A stretch of 64,000 nucleotides of DNA from Renibacterium salmoninarum ATCC 33209 (lineage in GTDB: Bacteria; Actinomycetota; Actinomycetes; Actinomycetales; Micrococcaceae), in assembly GCF_000018885.1 (NCBI RefSeq), contig NC_010168.1, positions 2,914,001 through 2,978,000 on the forward strand, given 5' to 3'. This document shows positions 9,331 through 18,375 of the stretch, one piece after another (the first letter of the stretch is position 1; the number at the start of each line of letters is the position of its first letter). Both the position numbers and the translations under genes were made by a program. A model generated the notes under the pieces. That model saw only the letters and a list, made by a program, of their open reading frames with translations, had not been told where the DNA came from and ran no database searches.

Positions 9331-9370
9331 GGTCTATCCAGCAAATTGTTTATTTGACTAGACTGCTGCA

Positions 9371-10729
9371 ATGACAAACGCAGGCCAGCTCCGCCCCCGA
9401 TCATCGTCGGGGTTGCGAGCTGGCCTGCGTTCGTTGACAACCGTGAGTCAGGCGGCTGGCGCATTTTGTCGGACTCGGTGGGGCTACAGATTCGGATCCC
9501 GCGCTAGATTCTTGACCTGGCAGCATCAAAAGCTGAGACGAATGCTCGCAGCTCGCGCTGGCGGTATTGAACTTGCCAAGCTGCCGATTATCGACAAGTC
9601 CGTAATGCTTGCCAACTTTGAACGCTATAATTCGCTGGGTATTGAGCTCAACCAGGCACTCACGGTTGCGACGGCGGCCGAGCGAAGCCGAGACTTTAGC
9701 GCCGAGATTGACGGTCTCACTGTGGGCCTATCCAGTGGAACCTCAGGTCAGCGTGGCGTTTTTCTTATTAGTCGCAACGAACGCGCTATTTGGGCGGGTA
9801 CCATTTTGGCTCGACTTCTGAGCAAAAAGGCCTTACGTCAAGTCATTTTGCCGTGGGCTAGACCATTGCAGATTGCCTTTGTCTTGCGCGCTGACAGCAA
9901 GCTTTACCAGCAAGTGCGCAGCCAACGGGTCAACTTCGAGTTTTATGATCTGTTGGAGCCTCTTGGCAAAAATATCGCGGCTTTGGTAGAGCAACAACCA
10001 GATTTACTTGTTGGGCCGGCATCGGTTCTCGGCGAATTCGCCCAGCGAAAGCTCCGCGGCGAGCTACAGATTTCGCCCACGCAAGTGATATCTGTGGCAG
10101 AAGAACTTTACCCAGGCGATGCCGCCCGGATTCGGCTTGCCTTCGGCATTGACGCCGCACAGGTCTATCAAGCGACTGAAGGACTCCTCGGATTCAGCTG
10201 CAAATACGGCTCACTGCATTTGAACGAACAGCACGTCTATGTTGAATTTGACTGGCTTGATGACGCGCGCACCCGGTTCCAGCCCATCATTACGGATTTC
10301 AGTCGTAGCACTCAGCTGATGCTGCGATATCGCCTAGACGATGTCCTACACTTAGCAACCGAACCCTGCCGCTGCCACAATCTTGGCTTACGACTTGCCG
10401 GCGTTGATGGTCGCGCGGACGCCGTCTTAAGATTCGGTGATAAGCAGCTCTTCCCCGATGTTCTTCGGTGCTCGATGGCGATAGTCAGCGAGCATTTTCG
10501 AGACTGGAGCGTCGAACAGCGCCTTGAGGATCAAGAAGATAGTTGTTTGGTCGTGCGGTTGCGTGAACCCGATGTGCACGCAACCGACGTGGTGCAGGCT
10601 GAAATCGATGTCTTGCTTGCGAGCTTGACAATACCGCGGCAAAAACTCCAGTTTGCTCCTTGGCAAGAGCCTGCTCCTGGCGCAAAATTGCGTCGAATTC
10701 GTCGCACCGATCTGGCGGCGCGTCTATGA
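9371..10729 (+). CDS. Adenylate-forming enzyme, F390-synthetase/phenylacetate-CoA ligase-like (CapK-type)
   Basis: 452 aa if started at 9371, 428 aa if started at the in-frame GTG 9443, which avoids placing a strong hairpin in the coding region. The P-loop-like VGLSSGTSGQRGVFL (residues ~117-131) is the adenylation core of the PaaK/F390-synthetase branch. YQATEGLLGFSC (the substrate/AMP YG-TE-like motif) and YRLDDVLHL (the conserved Asp of the AMP ribose site) follow at the expected spacing, with a C-terminal cap domain. It probably activates a carboxylic acid; the acid is unknown. It is the first gene of an overlapping six-gene cluster, and its stop overlaps the ATP-grasp start (ATGA). Confidence 0.8.
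   Translation: MTNAGQLRPRSSSGLRAGLRSLTTVSQAAGAFCRTRWGYRFGSRARFLTWQHQKLRRMLAARAGGIELAKLPIIDKSVMLANFERYNSLGIELNQALTVATAAERSRDFSAEIDGLTVGLSSGTSGQRGVFLISRNERAIWAGTILARLLSKKALRQVILPWARPLQIAFVLRADSKLYQQVRSQRVNFEFYDLLEPLGKNIAALVEQQPDLLVGPASVLGEFAQRKLRGELQISPTQVISVAEELYPGDAARIRLAFGIDAAQVYQATEGLLGFSCKYGSLHLNEQHVYVEFDWLDDARTRFQPIITDFSRSTQLMLRYRLDDVLHLATEPCRCHNLGLRLAGVDGRADAVLRFGDKQLFPDVLRCSMAIVSEHFRDWSVEQRLEDQEDSCLVVRLREPDVHATDVVQAEIDVLLASLTIPRQKLQFAPWQEPAPGAKLRRIRRTDLAARL
9377..9431. terminator. Long nested hairpin after pepN
   Basis: A perfect 15-bp inverted repeat (AACGCAGGCCAGCTC and its complement) encloses 25 bases that themselves fold (CCCCGA...TCGGGG). It lies 46 bases after the pepN stop and within the first codons of the next gene if that gene starts at 9371. 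A later start (GTG 9443) would leave the hairpin as an intergenic terminator. There is no T run. Confidence 0.55.
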
Positions 10730-12083
10730 CCGCCGTCGTCATCACCGGCGGGCGGGCGCCAGTTGCGGTGGAACTAGCGAAATCTTTCTCGGACGCCGGT
10801 TTTAAGGTGATCGGTGCCGAAAGCCGAACTAACTTACTGTCCGGTTCCAAGTTCGCCAACAAGTCTTATCGAGTTCCTGCGCCGCGCTGGGACCCGCTCG
10901 GATTCGCCGACGCGATAACTGGCATTGCGCGCCTATATAAAGCCGAGTTAATCGTGCCATGTTGCGAAGAGGTCTTTTGGCTTGCCGAGGCAGCGGATCG
11001 CCCCGGCTTTGAAGAACTGGCACAAAAGCTTTTCGGTGCCAAGATCAGCACGCTACGCAGATTGCATCAAAAGGCCGATTTCGTGGACCTGCTGCAAGAT
11101 CTAGACGAACCTGCACCGCAAGGATCGGTGGTTAGCTCGCGAGCTGAGCTGGTAGCCCTACGGCGAGGCAAGCAGACAGCCGCCATTTTGAAACCAGTTT
11201 TTCCCGCTTTGCGGCTGACACGATCCTGCATGAGCCTGGATCGCCAGTACCCAAGAAGCTCACCATTGGCGCGACGCGGCCTTGGCTAGTTCAGGAGTTC
11301 TTGGCTGGTGAGGAACTCTGTCTAAGCAGCGTCTTCCAATCTGGCCAATTGCGCGCTGCCGTGGTTTATCGACCACTATGGCGCGCGGGCCAGCGCAATC
11401 GGGGCTCCGGCACGCTATTCTCTCCGTTGGCCCTTGACGATCCACTCGCCATTGAAACGATTCGGATCGCTCGCAAGATCGCCGTCGAACTTGGATACAC
11501 CGGATTCCTAGGTCTGGATTTGATCAATACGTCACGGGGTCTTGTCGCCATTGAGTGCAATCCGCGGCCCACCAGCGGAGTGCATCTCTTTGAATCAGGC
11601 CTGGCCCAGGCTGTTTTTGACAAAATAGAACCGACAAACTTGATGCTGCCGAGCATCAGCACCAAACGCCGTCGGCTCAGCTTAGTTTCGCCGGCCCGGT
11701 TAGTGACAGACTATAGAGCCTGGCGCGAATCCGCAGATGTGCTCGCTCCGCTGGTGCCATTGCGGCAGCAAGTTCGGGTAGCGACGAGTTTGCTGACAAC
11801 AGCAGTACGGCAGCGAATCAGTCCGCTTGCGGTTTCAACGTGGGACTTGGAATACAACGGAATCAAACCCGGCCCCCAAGAAGCCGAGTGCAGCTATCCC
11901 GCAGAACCACATGAGGACGACGGTTGGCCAGGTCAAGCAGTAAATACGCTGACAGTTCAAACCAACGGTGAAATCAGCAATGTGTGCAGCACCGTGGCCA
12001 GCTTACGAATCGACGGCGAACTGCTCCCGGCAACCGTCCCGGCTTCGCCTGCCTTCACTCAGGCTTATGTGGTCTCGCCGTAG
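10726..12083 (+). pseudogene. ATP-grasp ligase-like gene, frameshifted
   Basis: An ATP-grasp carboxylate-amine ligase-like gene split by one frameshift. The first frame covers the pre-ATP-grasp Rossmann domain (MTAVVITGGRAPVAVELAKS) and the lid up to LKPVF near 11200. The second frame resumes as FSRFAADTILHEPGS and includes WLVQEFLAGEELCLSSVF and the magnesium-binding GLDLINTSRG...VAIECNPRPTSGVHLF segment. Restoring one T in the T tract 11198-11202 joins the frames exactly. The start overlaps the previous stop by ATGA. The final TAG at 12081-12083 is in the same frame as the next gene. The product would join a carboxylate to an amine, but no complete protein is expected as the sequence stands. 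Confidence 0.8.
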
Positions 12084-12134
12084 GCGCATTACATTGGCTT
12101 CGCTCGCGATGAACTTGGCGAACTTCACTCCCCT

Positions 12135-13007
12135 GTGTGGGAACAAGCACTCCGTCCGGTAATTTCCGGGCTAGGCGCAATCTTGCGCAGCGGAAGCATC
12201 GATGATGCCGTGATCGTCAACAACGCTCTCATTTCCACCAATTTGCACCCAGATCTCAGCGCTGTCGCATTAGCTAAGATAACCCGAGTTCTCGTTGAGG
12301 CGCATCCGGACTGCGCTATCGCTTGGCGGAGCGTGCACGGCCGAGATTCTGAACTTCCCGAGCGATTGCGAGCAAATGGATATCAGCTAATTCCGGCTCG
12401 ATCCGTGCTGTTTGTGCCAACCAAAGATCGGCAGTTCGAAAGTCATCGCGACTATCGGAAAGATCTGAATCTTTGGCATTCGACGCTGGCAGACCCAGAT
12501 GGTTATCGACTAACTGCTCCGAGCTGTCTAACCGACGAACAATGCCTAAGAATTGCCGAGCTTTATCGAATGCTCTATTTGGAAAAATACTCCTGGCATA
12601 GCCCGCAATATCAGTCCAGCTTTTTCGAACAAACTGCTCGAACGGGCATGTTTAAGTATTTACTCATCGAACGCGCCGGCCGAATAGATGCAGTAATCGG
12701 CTACTACACGAACCATCAACATCTCGCCGCGCCAATTATCGGTTATGACACGAGTCTTCCGCGCGAACTCGGTCTGTACCGGATGATTAATCTTCAGATC
12801 ACTGAGACAGCGTGGCAGCGTGGCCTTGAGGTACATGCCTCATCCGGGGTCGCCAGCTTCAAACGATCCCGCGGCGCTGAAACCGAAATTGAATATACCG
12901 CGGTGTACGCCCAGCATCTTTCCCGACGTCAACGCTTTGCCTGGCATACCCTGGATGCCGTCATTAATTCGGTGGCACCAACTCTTATCGATCGGTTTGA
13001 ACTATGA
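12135..13007 (+). CDS. GNAT/FemAB-like acyltransferase-superfamily protein (tentative)
   Basis: About 290 aa from the GTG at 12135, but the start is uncertain. The frame is open and protein-like back to the TAG of the ATP-grasp gene at 12083 (HYIGFARDELGELHSPVW), and no ribosome site decides it. The C-terminal half (residues ~130-260) has the alternation of strands and helices of the GNAT/FemAB acyltransferase fold, with FKYLLIERAGRIDAVIGYY, LGLYRMINLQITETA and a final GVASFKRSRGAE. I recognise no close family. It lies between the ATP-grasp gene and KAS III, and its stop overlaps the KAS III start. Confidence 0.6.
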   Translation: MWEQALRPVISGLGAILRSGSIDDAVIVNNALISTNLHPDLSAVALAKITRVLVEAHPDCAIAWRSVHGRDSELPERLRANGYQLIPARSVLFVPTKDRQFESHRDYRKDLNLWHSTLADPDGYRLTAPSCLTDEQCLRIAELYRMLYLEKYSWHSPQYQSSFFEQTARTGMFKYLLIERAGRIDAVIGYYTNHQHLAAPIIGYDTSLPRELGLYRMINLQITETAWQRGLEVHASSGVASFKRSRGAETEIEYTAVYAQHLSRRQRFAWHTLDAVINSVAPTLIDRFEL

Positions 13008-14080
13008 CCTTCAAGGAAGAGCAGTGCCGAAAAGTAGCCGCTCGAATTTCTGCAATTGGCGTCTTTTTGCCCGAACAAACCCGCAGCACCGAAGAAACCG
13101 AGGCAGAACTTCGCCGGCTCAATCCAGGGCTTGATTTACCGTTCGGCTTGATCAAACGGTTGACCGGCGTCGAACGAGTTCATCTTCGGCCGGAAGGTTG
13201 GCAAACCTCAGATCTAGCCGTTGCCGCGGCAGCAGATGCGCTTCGTGGCCAGGATCAACCCATTGAATTACTCATTTTCGCTTCGGCCAGCCAGGACCTT
13301 ATTGAGCCAGCAACAAGCCATATCGTGGCGGCCAAGCTGGGGCTCACCTGCCCTGTGCTGGATGTGAAAAACGCCTGCAATTCAGTGCTCAATGCAATTC
13401 AGATAGCAGATGCGTTGATCAAGACTGGACAATATGGTCGAGTTCTCATTGTCAGCGGCGAACAACCAAGCCATGCTGTTCGTTGGCAGCTAGCCAATAA
13501 GTCCCAGTTCCTCCGGGCTTTTCCGGGCTACACGATGAGCGACGGCGGGGCCGCCGTGGTGCTGGAACGCACCGAGCTGCCTGCCTCCGCGATAGGCAGC
13601 GCTCCGGCTACCGTGCCACATGTCCTCGGCTCACACTTTGTTGCTGACTCCAAGCACTGGCAAGTTGGCACCTTAGGCACGGGCGGATCAATGGATCCAC
13701 ATGCCGAGCACAGCAGCTATTTCGACATGGACGGACGCGCCCTTCGCGACGCATTTATGCAACTTGGACCGGAGCCAATCTTCAAGGGCTTGCGCAATAT
13801 GAACGTGCAAACTTCTGATCTGGACCTCATTGCAATCCATCAGGTTGCCACCACAATGTTGACACCAATAATGGAGGTCTTTGTCCTACCCCGGGAACGT
13901 TGTGTGGATACCGTTGCTGAACACGGAAATCTTGCCTCGGTGACCTTACCGCTCCAGCTAAAAACCGCGCTGCGCGATGGTCGACTGCGCGAATCTTCAG
14001 ATACTACGCTCGGCAGCTTAGTTGGCCTGGTTGGCCTAGCTGGCGGCATCAGCCTAGGGCTTATGGTGGTGCGGCTATGA
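13004..14080 (+). CDS. 3-oxoacyl-ACP synthase III-like condensing enzyme
   Basis: 358-aa thiolase-fold condensing enzyme. The catalytic triad is visible: Cys in DVKNACNSVLNA (~residue 121), His in LIAIHQVATTM, and Asn in EHGNLASVTLPL. This matches FabH, OleA and related secondary-metabolism KAS III enzymes. The surrounding MSDGGAAVVLE and GSHFVADSKHW segments are usual for the KAS III C-terminal domain. It has 4-base overlaps at both ends with the acyltransferase-like and P450 genes. No acyl-carrier protein is seen in the cluster, so carrier or CoA substrates must come from elsewhere. FabH of primary fatty acid synthesis would be expected in a fab operon, so a specialised role is more likely. 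Confidence 0.88.
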   Translation: MTFKEEQCRKVAARISAIGVFLPEQTRSTEETEAELRRLNPGLDLPFGLIKRLTGVERVHLRPEGWQTSDLAVAAAADALRGQDQPIELLIFASASQDLIEPATSHIVAAKLGLTCPVLDVKNACNSVLNAIQIADALIKTGQYGRVLIVSGEQPSHAVRWQLANKSQFLRAFPGYTMSDGGAAVVLERTELPASAIGSAPATVPHVLGSHFVADSKHWQVGTLGTGGSMDPHAEHSSYFDMDGRALRDAFMQLGPEPIFKGLRNMNVQTSDLDLIAIHQVATTMLTPIMEVFVLPRERCVDTVAEHGNLASVTLPLQLKTALRDGRLRESSDTTLGSLVGLVGLAGGISLGLMVVRL

Positions 14081-15246
14081 CTAGCGCCAGACTAGCTGCC
14101 CGATGGGAATCTCGCGTACAGCGGGCTGCTCACCCCTTCACCTATCCAGCGCTGCGGCTTGCGCCCGCACCTTTGCTTCGGGTGCCGGGTCTTGGGGTTT
14201 TAGTGCGAGACCCAGATACGGTCCGGCAAATTCTGGTTAAATCGGATGCCTTTGCCAAGAATGGGCCGGGCACTTCCTCGGATCTATGGACACCTGTGCT
14301 GGGCCAAAAGGTCTTGCTCAACATGTCCGGCGTCGAACACGCCGAAATGCGCCGCAAACTCGCACCACTTTTCGCGCCCTCCTTCGTCGAGGCGCTTAGC
14401 CGCAAGTCGCTCAGCGCACCGTTAGCCGAGTTTGCCGCGCGGCTGCGTTCCGGCGAGTCGATCGATTTTGTTCAAGAAGCTCATCGATATTCTTCGATTG
14501 TCATTTCTCAACTAGTCGGCTTACCCGCCTCATCAGTCCACGACAATTCGCTTTATCAAAAAATCCACCAAATTAGTGGCACCGTCAGCTTGAGAAATCT
14601 TTCGCTGGCAGCTGAGCAAATCCAAGCCGCGCGGGAAATTATGTCTGGCCTCAGCGCTCAAGCGAGCCAAGCGTATCTGGCGGCCGATCCCAACACGGTG
14701 CCGGGCCGAATGCGCGAGCTAGGCCTAGATCAAGATGAAGCGCTGGGAGCAGTTGGCGCTTTCGCACTCACTGGCACCGAGACGCTCACCTCGTATCTAC
14801 CGCGGCTGCTTGCCCTGCTACTTGATTCGGGCTGGCTAAACCGGCTTGTGCTTGATCGCTCGCTCACCGAGGCTGCAATCTCCGAAGGATTAAGAATTAG
14901 CACACCGGTGCTAGTGATGCTTCGCCGCGTGCGTTCAGCAACTGTGATCAATCAGCATCGGTTTCGCGCCGACGAAAGAGTGATCCTTTTAGGATTCAGA
15001 ATCAACCAAGCCGCGGGGAAGTTTGATCCGAGCAAAAACCAATCCTCGGATCTGAAACAACTTTGGTTTGGCGGAGGGGCCCACTTTTGCCTAGGTGATC
15101 CATTAGCCATGAGTCAGATCAGATTGGTCCTCAACGCTATTCTTGACGCGCTGGCAGAATCAGGCGCACAGCTGCGCGTTGTTAGCAGACGCCCGGCACG
15201 AAACGTGCTCATTCCGGCCTACGCAAAACTGATGGTTTCGCAGTGA
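14077..15246 (+). CDS. Cytochrome P450
   Basis: 389-aa soluble bacterial-type P450 (class I). The heme ligand loop is LWFGGGAHFCLGDPLA (~residues 328-343, Cys as thiolate ligand). The K-helix ExxR is EGLR (~268-271), and the I-helix holds ALTGTETLTSY, where the usual acid-Thr pair is present as Glu-Thr. No ferredoxin or reductase is encoded nearby. It overlaps KAS III (ATGA) upstream and the epimerase (GTGA) downstream, so it belongs to the same transcript and probably oxidises the cluster product. Confidence 0.92.
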   Translation: MTSARLAARWESRVQRAAHPFTYPALRLAPAPLLRVPGLGVLVRDPDTVRQILVKSDAFAKNGPGTSSDLWTPVLGQKVLLNMSGVEHAEMRRKLAPLFAPSFVEALSRKSLSAPLAEFAARLRSGESIDFVQEAHRYSSIVISQLVGLPASSVHDNSLYQKIHQISGTVSLRNLSLAAEQIQAAREIMSGLSAQASQAYLAADPNTVPGRMRELGLDQDEALGAVGAFALTGTETLTSYLPRLLALLLDSGWLNRLVLDRSLTEAAISEGLRISTPVLVMLRRVRSATVINQHRFRADERVILLGFRINQAAGKFDPSKNQSSDLKQLWFGGGAHFCLGDPLAMSQIRLVLNAILDALAESGAQLRVVSRRPARNVLIPAYAKLMVSQ

Positions 15247-16167
15247 AGATCCTGGTAACAGGAGCCAGCGGATTTATTGGCGGCGCGATCGCAACTAGCC
15301 TAGCTACGGCTGGGCACCAAGTTCTTGGTACTGGCCGGCGCTCTCCGGGTTGGCTAGCGCTTAGCGGCTCAAGGTACCAATATTGGGACTTATTTAGCGC
15401 AGCACCAGATTGGCAACCGGATGTAGTAGTACATTGTGCCGGCCTGGCTGAGGATCGAGTTAACTTGGCTGCGGCGATACGCGCCAATCGAGACGGGACT
15501 GTGGCGGTTCGCAACGCTTATCCCGCTGCAAAATTTGTGCACCTCTCCTCTTCAAGTGTTTATCCGTCAAAAGATTCAGCATCATTTTGTACCGGAAGCA
15601 GCTGCCCAAGGCGCGGCTTTGATCGGTGCGTATGCAATCTCAAAGGCGGCCGCTGAGACCGCGCTAGCTACCCTTGAGGCATCCGGACCAACGATCATCT
15701 TGCGCCCACATGCGGTATATGGTCGCGGGGATAACACACTACTTCCGCGGCTAGAACATGCAGCTGTATCTGGCATACTGGCGCTGCCAGGCGACGGCCG
15801 GGCAATGCACTCGCTGACACATATCGACAACCTAGTTCAAGCAGTCCATCTAGCCTTGCAGCACAACAGCAACGACGTTTTCAACATCTGTGATGCCGCA
15901 CCGGTCGAGCTTAGTGCGGCCATTATTGAACTCCTGGCTAGGCGGGGTCGGCCAGTTCGAATTCGATCGGTGAACTACCAAATGGCCCTGGCTGCTGCCA
16001 GCCTTGCCGAACGCTTCTCCGGCGTCCTGGGTGCGAGAAAATATCCACTGACCCAATATTCGGTTGCTCAATTGGCGCTGGAACGCACCTATGATCTGTC
16101 CGCGGCTCAACTCCGGCTTGGCTTTCGACCATTAGCCACCGACTTCACTGGCGCTGAAACATGGTGA
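15243..16167 (+). pseudogene. NAD-dependent epimerase/dehydratase (extended SDR), frameshifted
   Basis: Extended short-chain dehydrogenase split by a +1 frameshift near 15580-15590. Frame one gives the NAD-binding TGASGFIGGAIATSL and the strand ending HLSSSSVYPSKDSA. Frame two resumes HHFVPEAAAQ and carries the catalytic YAISK (Y-x-x-x-K) and the PHAVYGRGDN and HIDNLVQAVH segments, then a normal C-terminus. Removing one base in GCATCATTTT restores a single frame of about 307 codons. It is the last gene of the six-gene cluster and starts with GTG overlapping the P450 stop. It resembles 3-beta-HSD/OleD-type reductases as well as sugar epimerases. Confidence 0.82.
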
Positions 16168-16207
16168 CTTAGGTGGCAGGTTCACAGTGACAAATTAGAC
16201 TCGATAT

Positions 16208-16678
16208 ATGGACCTCAAGCATCCGAACGAGCACCATTACGCAATCAACACCGTCTGGACCGGAAATCGGGGCACGGGCACCTCGGGCTATCGCGACTAT
16301 GGGCGAGATCACTTGGTTCGTGCTGAAGGCGTGCCAGACCTACTCGGCTCTGCCGATCCAACGTTTCGAGGTGACAAAGACCGTTGGAATCCCGAGCTAT
16401 TATTGCTGACTGCGCTGAGCCAATGCCATATGCTCTCCTACCTTCATGCTGCGGTAGAAAATAACGTAATAGTCACCGGATATCAGGACGCAGCCATTGG
16501 CACGATGGTGCTTAACCACGATGGAAGTGGCCAATTCGTTTCGGTTACCTTGCGCCCTCTAGTGCAACTTGCCGACGAAAGCCAAACAGAGCTTGCCCGA
16601 AGTCTCCACCACCGGGCGTCTCAATTATGTTTCATCGCCCGCAGCGTAAATTTCCCAGTGCTTCACGAGCCGCTCTAA
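16208..16678 (+). CDS. OsmC-family peroxiredoxin-like protein
   Basis: 156 aa. OsmC/Ohr proteins are thiol peroxidases that reduce organic hydroperoxides. The two redox cysteines are in LSQCHMLSYLH (~residue 78) and ASQLCFIARS (~residue 143), at the spacing usual for the family, and the N-terminal TVWTGNRGTGTSGYRDYGRDH fits YhfA/OsmC-like members. It is separated by 40 bp from the cluster and is probably independent. The sub-family and substrate are not certain. Confidence 0.85.
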   Translation: MDLKHPNEHHYAINTVWTGNRGTGTSGYRDYGRDHLVRAEGVPDLLGSADPTFRGDKDRWNPELLLLTALSQCHMLSYLHAAVENNVIVTGYQDAAIGTMVLNHDGSGQFVSVTLRPLVQLADESQTELARSLHHRASQLCFIARSVNFPVLHEPL

Positions 16679-16701
16679 CTTCAGGTCTCGTGCGGCGGCG
16701 G

Positions 16702-17688
16702 CTAGCTACTAGCCGCCTCAAGGAGCGCAAGAAGTTCCTTCTCCTTGGCAACGCTGAGCCCCGCGCGCCGATCCCGATCAAGCCCGCGAGACTTTTCATC
16801 AGCAAGCACTGCAGCCAAGGTCTCGTCATACGGGCGCAGTTTCAAGCCAGCAGCCTGCGCAGCTCTGCCACTCCGATCCATCATTCCGAAAAGATCCTCA
16901 GGCAGCCATAACGGCAGCGAGTCAGGTCCAGCCCACTGATTTACGCCTTGATCTAAAAGCCATTCCGGCGCGGCTAGCTGTATGCGGCCCGTGTAGCCAG
17001 TAGTTTCCATCACCGCTCCGATCAATACCGGCCAGCTGACGTTAGGGCCGACGGCGTCGAGAGTGCCAGTTAGTTGATTTTCAACCCCCTGGAGAATCCA
17101 AGCTGCAAGATCTCTCGAATCAATAACTTGCGTGGACATTTGACCCAAGTCCGGCAGCAACGCTGGTCCTTTGTCACGAGCAAACCGCGCCGGCCAGTAG
17201 CCATAACGATCGCTGGTATCCCCCGGGCCGCAAATCAGGCCAGGACGCACAATCAAAAGTTACTCAACCTGCTCAACCAATATCTGTTCACAAGCTATTT
17301 TGGCCTCGCCATAATGTGTTGCTGGATCTTCGCCCTCGGCTAAGGCAGGCAGCAGCTCAGCACTTTCATCGTCGCCCAACCGTGATTGTGTGGCGTAGAC
17401 CGAAACAGTGGACACAAAACACCATTGCCGAACCCTGCCCGCCAGCGCCGCCGCTGCAGCCTTGACGTGCTCAGGAATCCGTCCGACGTCGATAACTGCA
17501 TCCCACTCACCGTCAAGGCCATCGAAAGCTGCCCGGCCCTGATCTCGGTCAGCGCGATGCAAATTGGCACCTCGCGGAACACTGCCGTTCCCCCGGGCCA
17601 AAACAGTGACCTCGTGCCCCCGTTCAAGAGCCTGCTTTACGAGTGTCTTTGACAGGAATACCGTTCCACCGAGAACCAGAAGTCGCAT
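16702..17688 (-). pseudogene. NAD-dependent epimerase/reductase (SDR) with in-frame stop
   Basis: A ~328-codon gene interrupted only by a TAA at 17260-17262. Upstream lie the Rossmann start MRLLVLGGTVFLSKTL and the strand CFVSTVSVYATQS; the text before the stop is HYGEAKIACEQILVEQVE. The same frame then continues LLIVRPGLICGPGDTSDRYGYW and a complete C-terminal domain. The stop replaces one codon, probably CAA (Gln), so this is a point nonsense mutation with no frameshift. It resembles mRNA-binding/isoflavone-reductase-type extended SDRs of actinobacteria. It is divergent from the mscS gene with almost no spacer. Confidence 0.85.
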
Positions 17689-18375
17689 GTGTTCAGCCTA
17701 GTCAATGAGACAATGCCAGAAGAGTATTTATCTTCTGCTGTGAGAGGAGCGCTGCCTGCAGTGCCTAGCTGGACCAAAGATTTCCTTGTCGATTGCTGGA
17801 TCAACGCCGGGCTGAGCATCCTGATTGGCCTCGCTGTTTGGGGGCTGGGTAGATACGTCATTTCCCGCCTGGTCAGACGCGTCCGCAACGGTAGCTCAAT
17901 CTTTCAGACTCGAGCATTGCGCTGGGCGCACCCCGTGCTATGCCCCTTAGATTCCGAACGTCGAGTGCAACGGGCCGAGACGATTGGTTCGATTCTGTCC
18001 TCGCTACTGAGCGTCATCATCGTGATCATCGTCTTTGTCTATGTTCTGCTCTCATTCAGAATTGAGATCGCGCCGTTGCTCGCCAGCATTGGTATTTTAG
18101 GCGTGGCAATCGGCTTCGGTTGCCAGCAATTGATTCGCGACTTTTTGGCCGGGATTTTTATTACGTTAGAAGATCAGTATGGAATCGGCGACGTCATCGA
18201 GACTTCAGAGGTCATCGGAACCGTTGAATCAGTAGGATTGAGGATCACCCGAGTTCGGGCTGAAGACGGCACCATCTGGTATCTACGCAATGGTGAAATT
18301 TTGCGCGTCGGCAATCGATCACAAGGCAACTACCAGACATCAAACAGCACTGACGATCAAGGAACCGGAATCTAA
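17689..18375 (+). CDS. Small mechanosensitive channel (MscS family)
   Basis: 228 aa from GTG 17689, or 220 aa from ATG 17713. The later start leaves some room for a promoter and is equally plausible. There are three membrane spans (~residues 35-60, 105-128, 132-152). The third is the pore helix with the Gly/Ala pattern GILGVAIGFGCQQLIRDFLAG, followed by the beta domain signature YGIGDVIE and a typical end (WYLRNGEILRVGNRSQG). It gates on membrane tension to release solutes in osmotic downshock. Its TAA shares one base with the ATG of the globin gene. Confidence 0.9.
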   Translation: MFSLVNETMPEEYLSSAVRGALPAVPSWTKDFLVDCWINAGLSILIGLAVWGLGRYVISRLVRRVRNGSSIFQTRALRWAHPVLCPLDSERRVQRAETIGSILSSLLSVIIVIIVFVYVLLSFRIEIAPLLASIGILGVAIGFGCQQLIRDFLAGIFITLEDQYGIGDVIETSEVIGTVESVGLRITRVRAEDGTIWYLRNGEILRVGNRSQGNYQTSNSTDDQGTGI

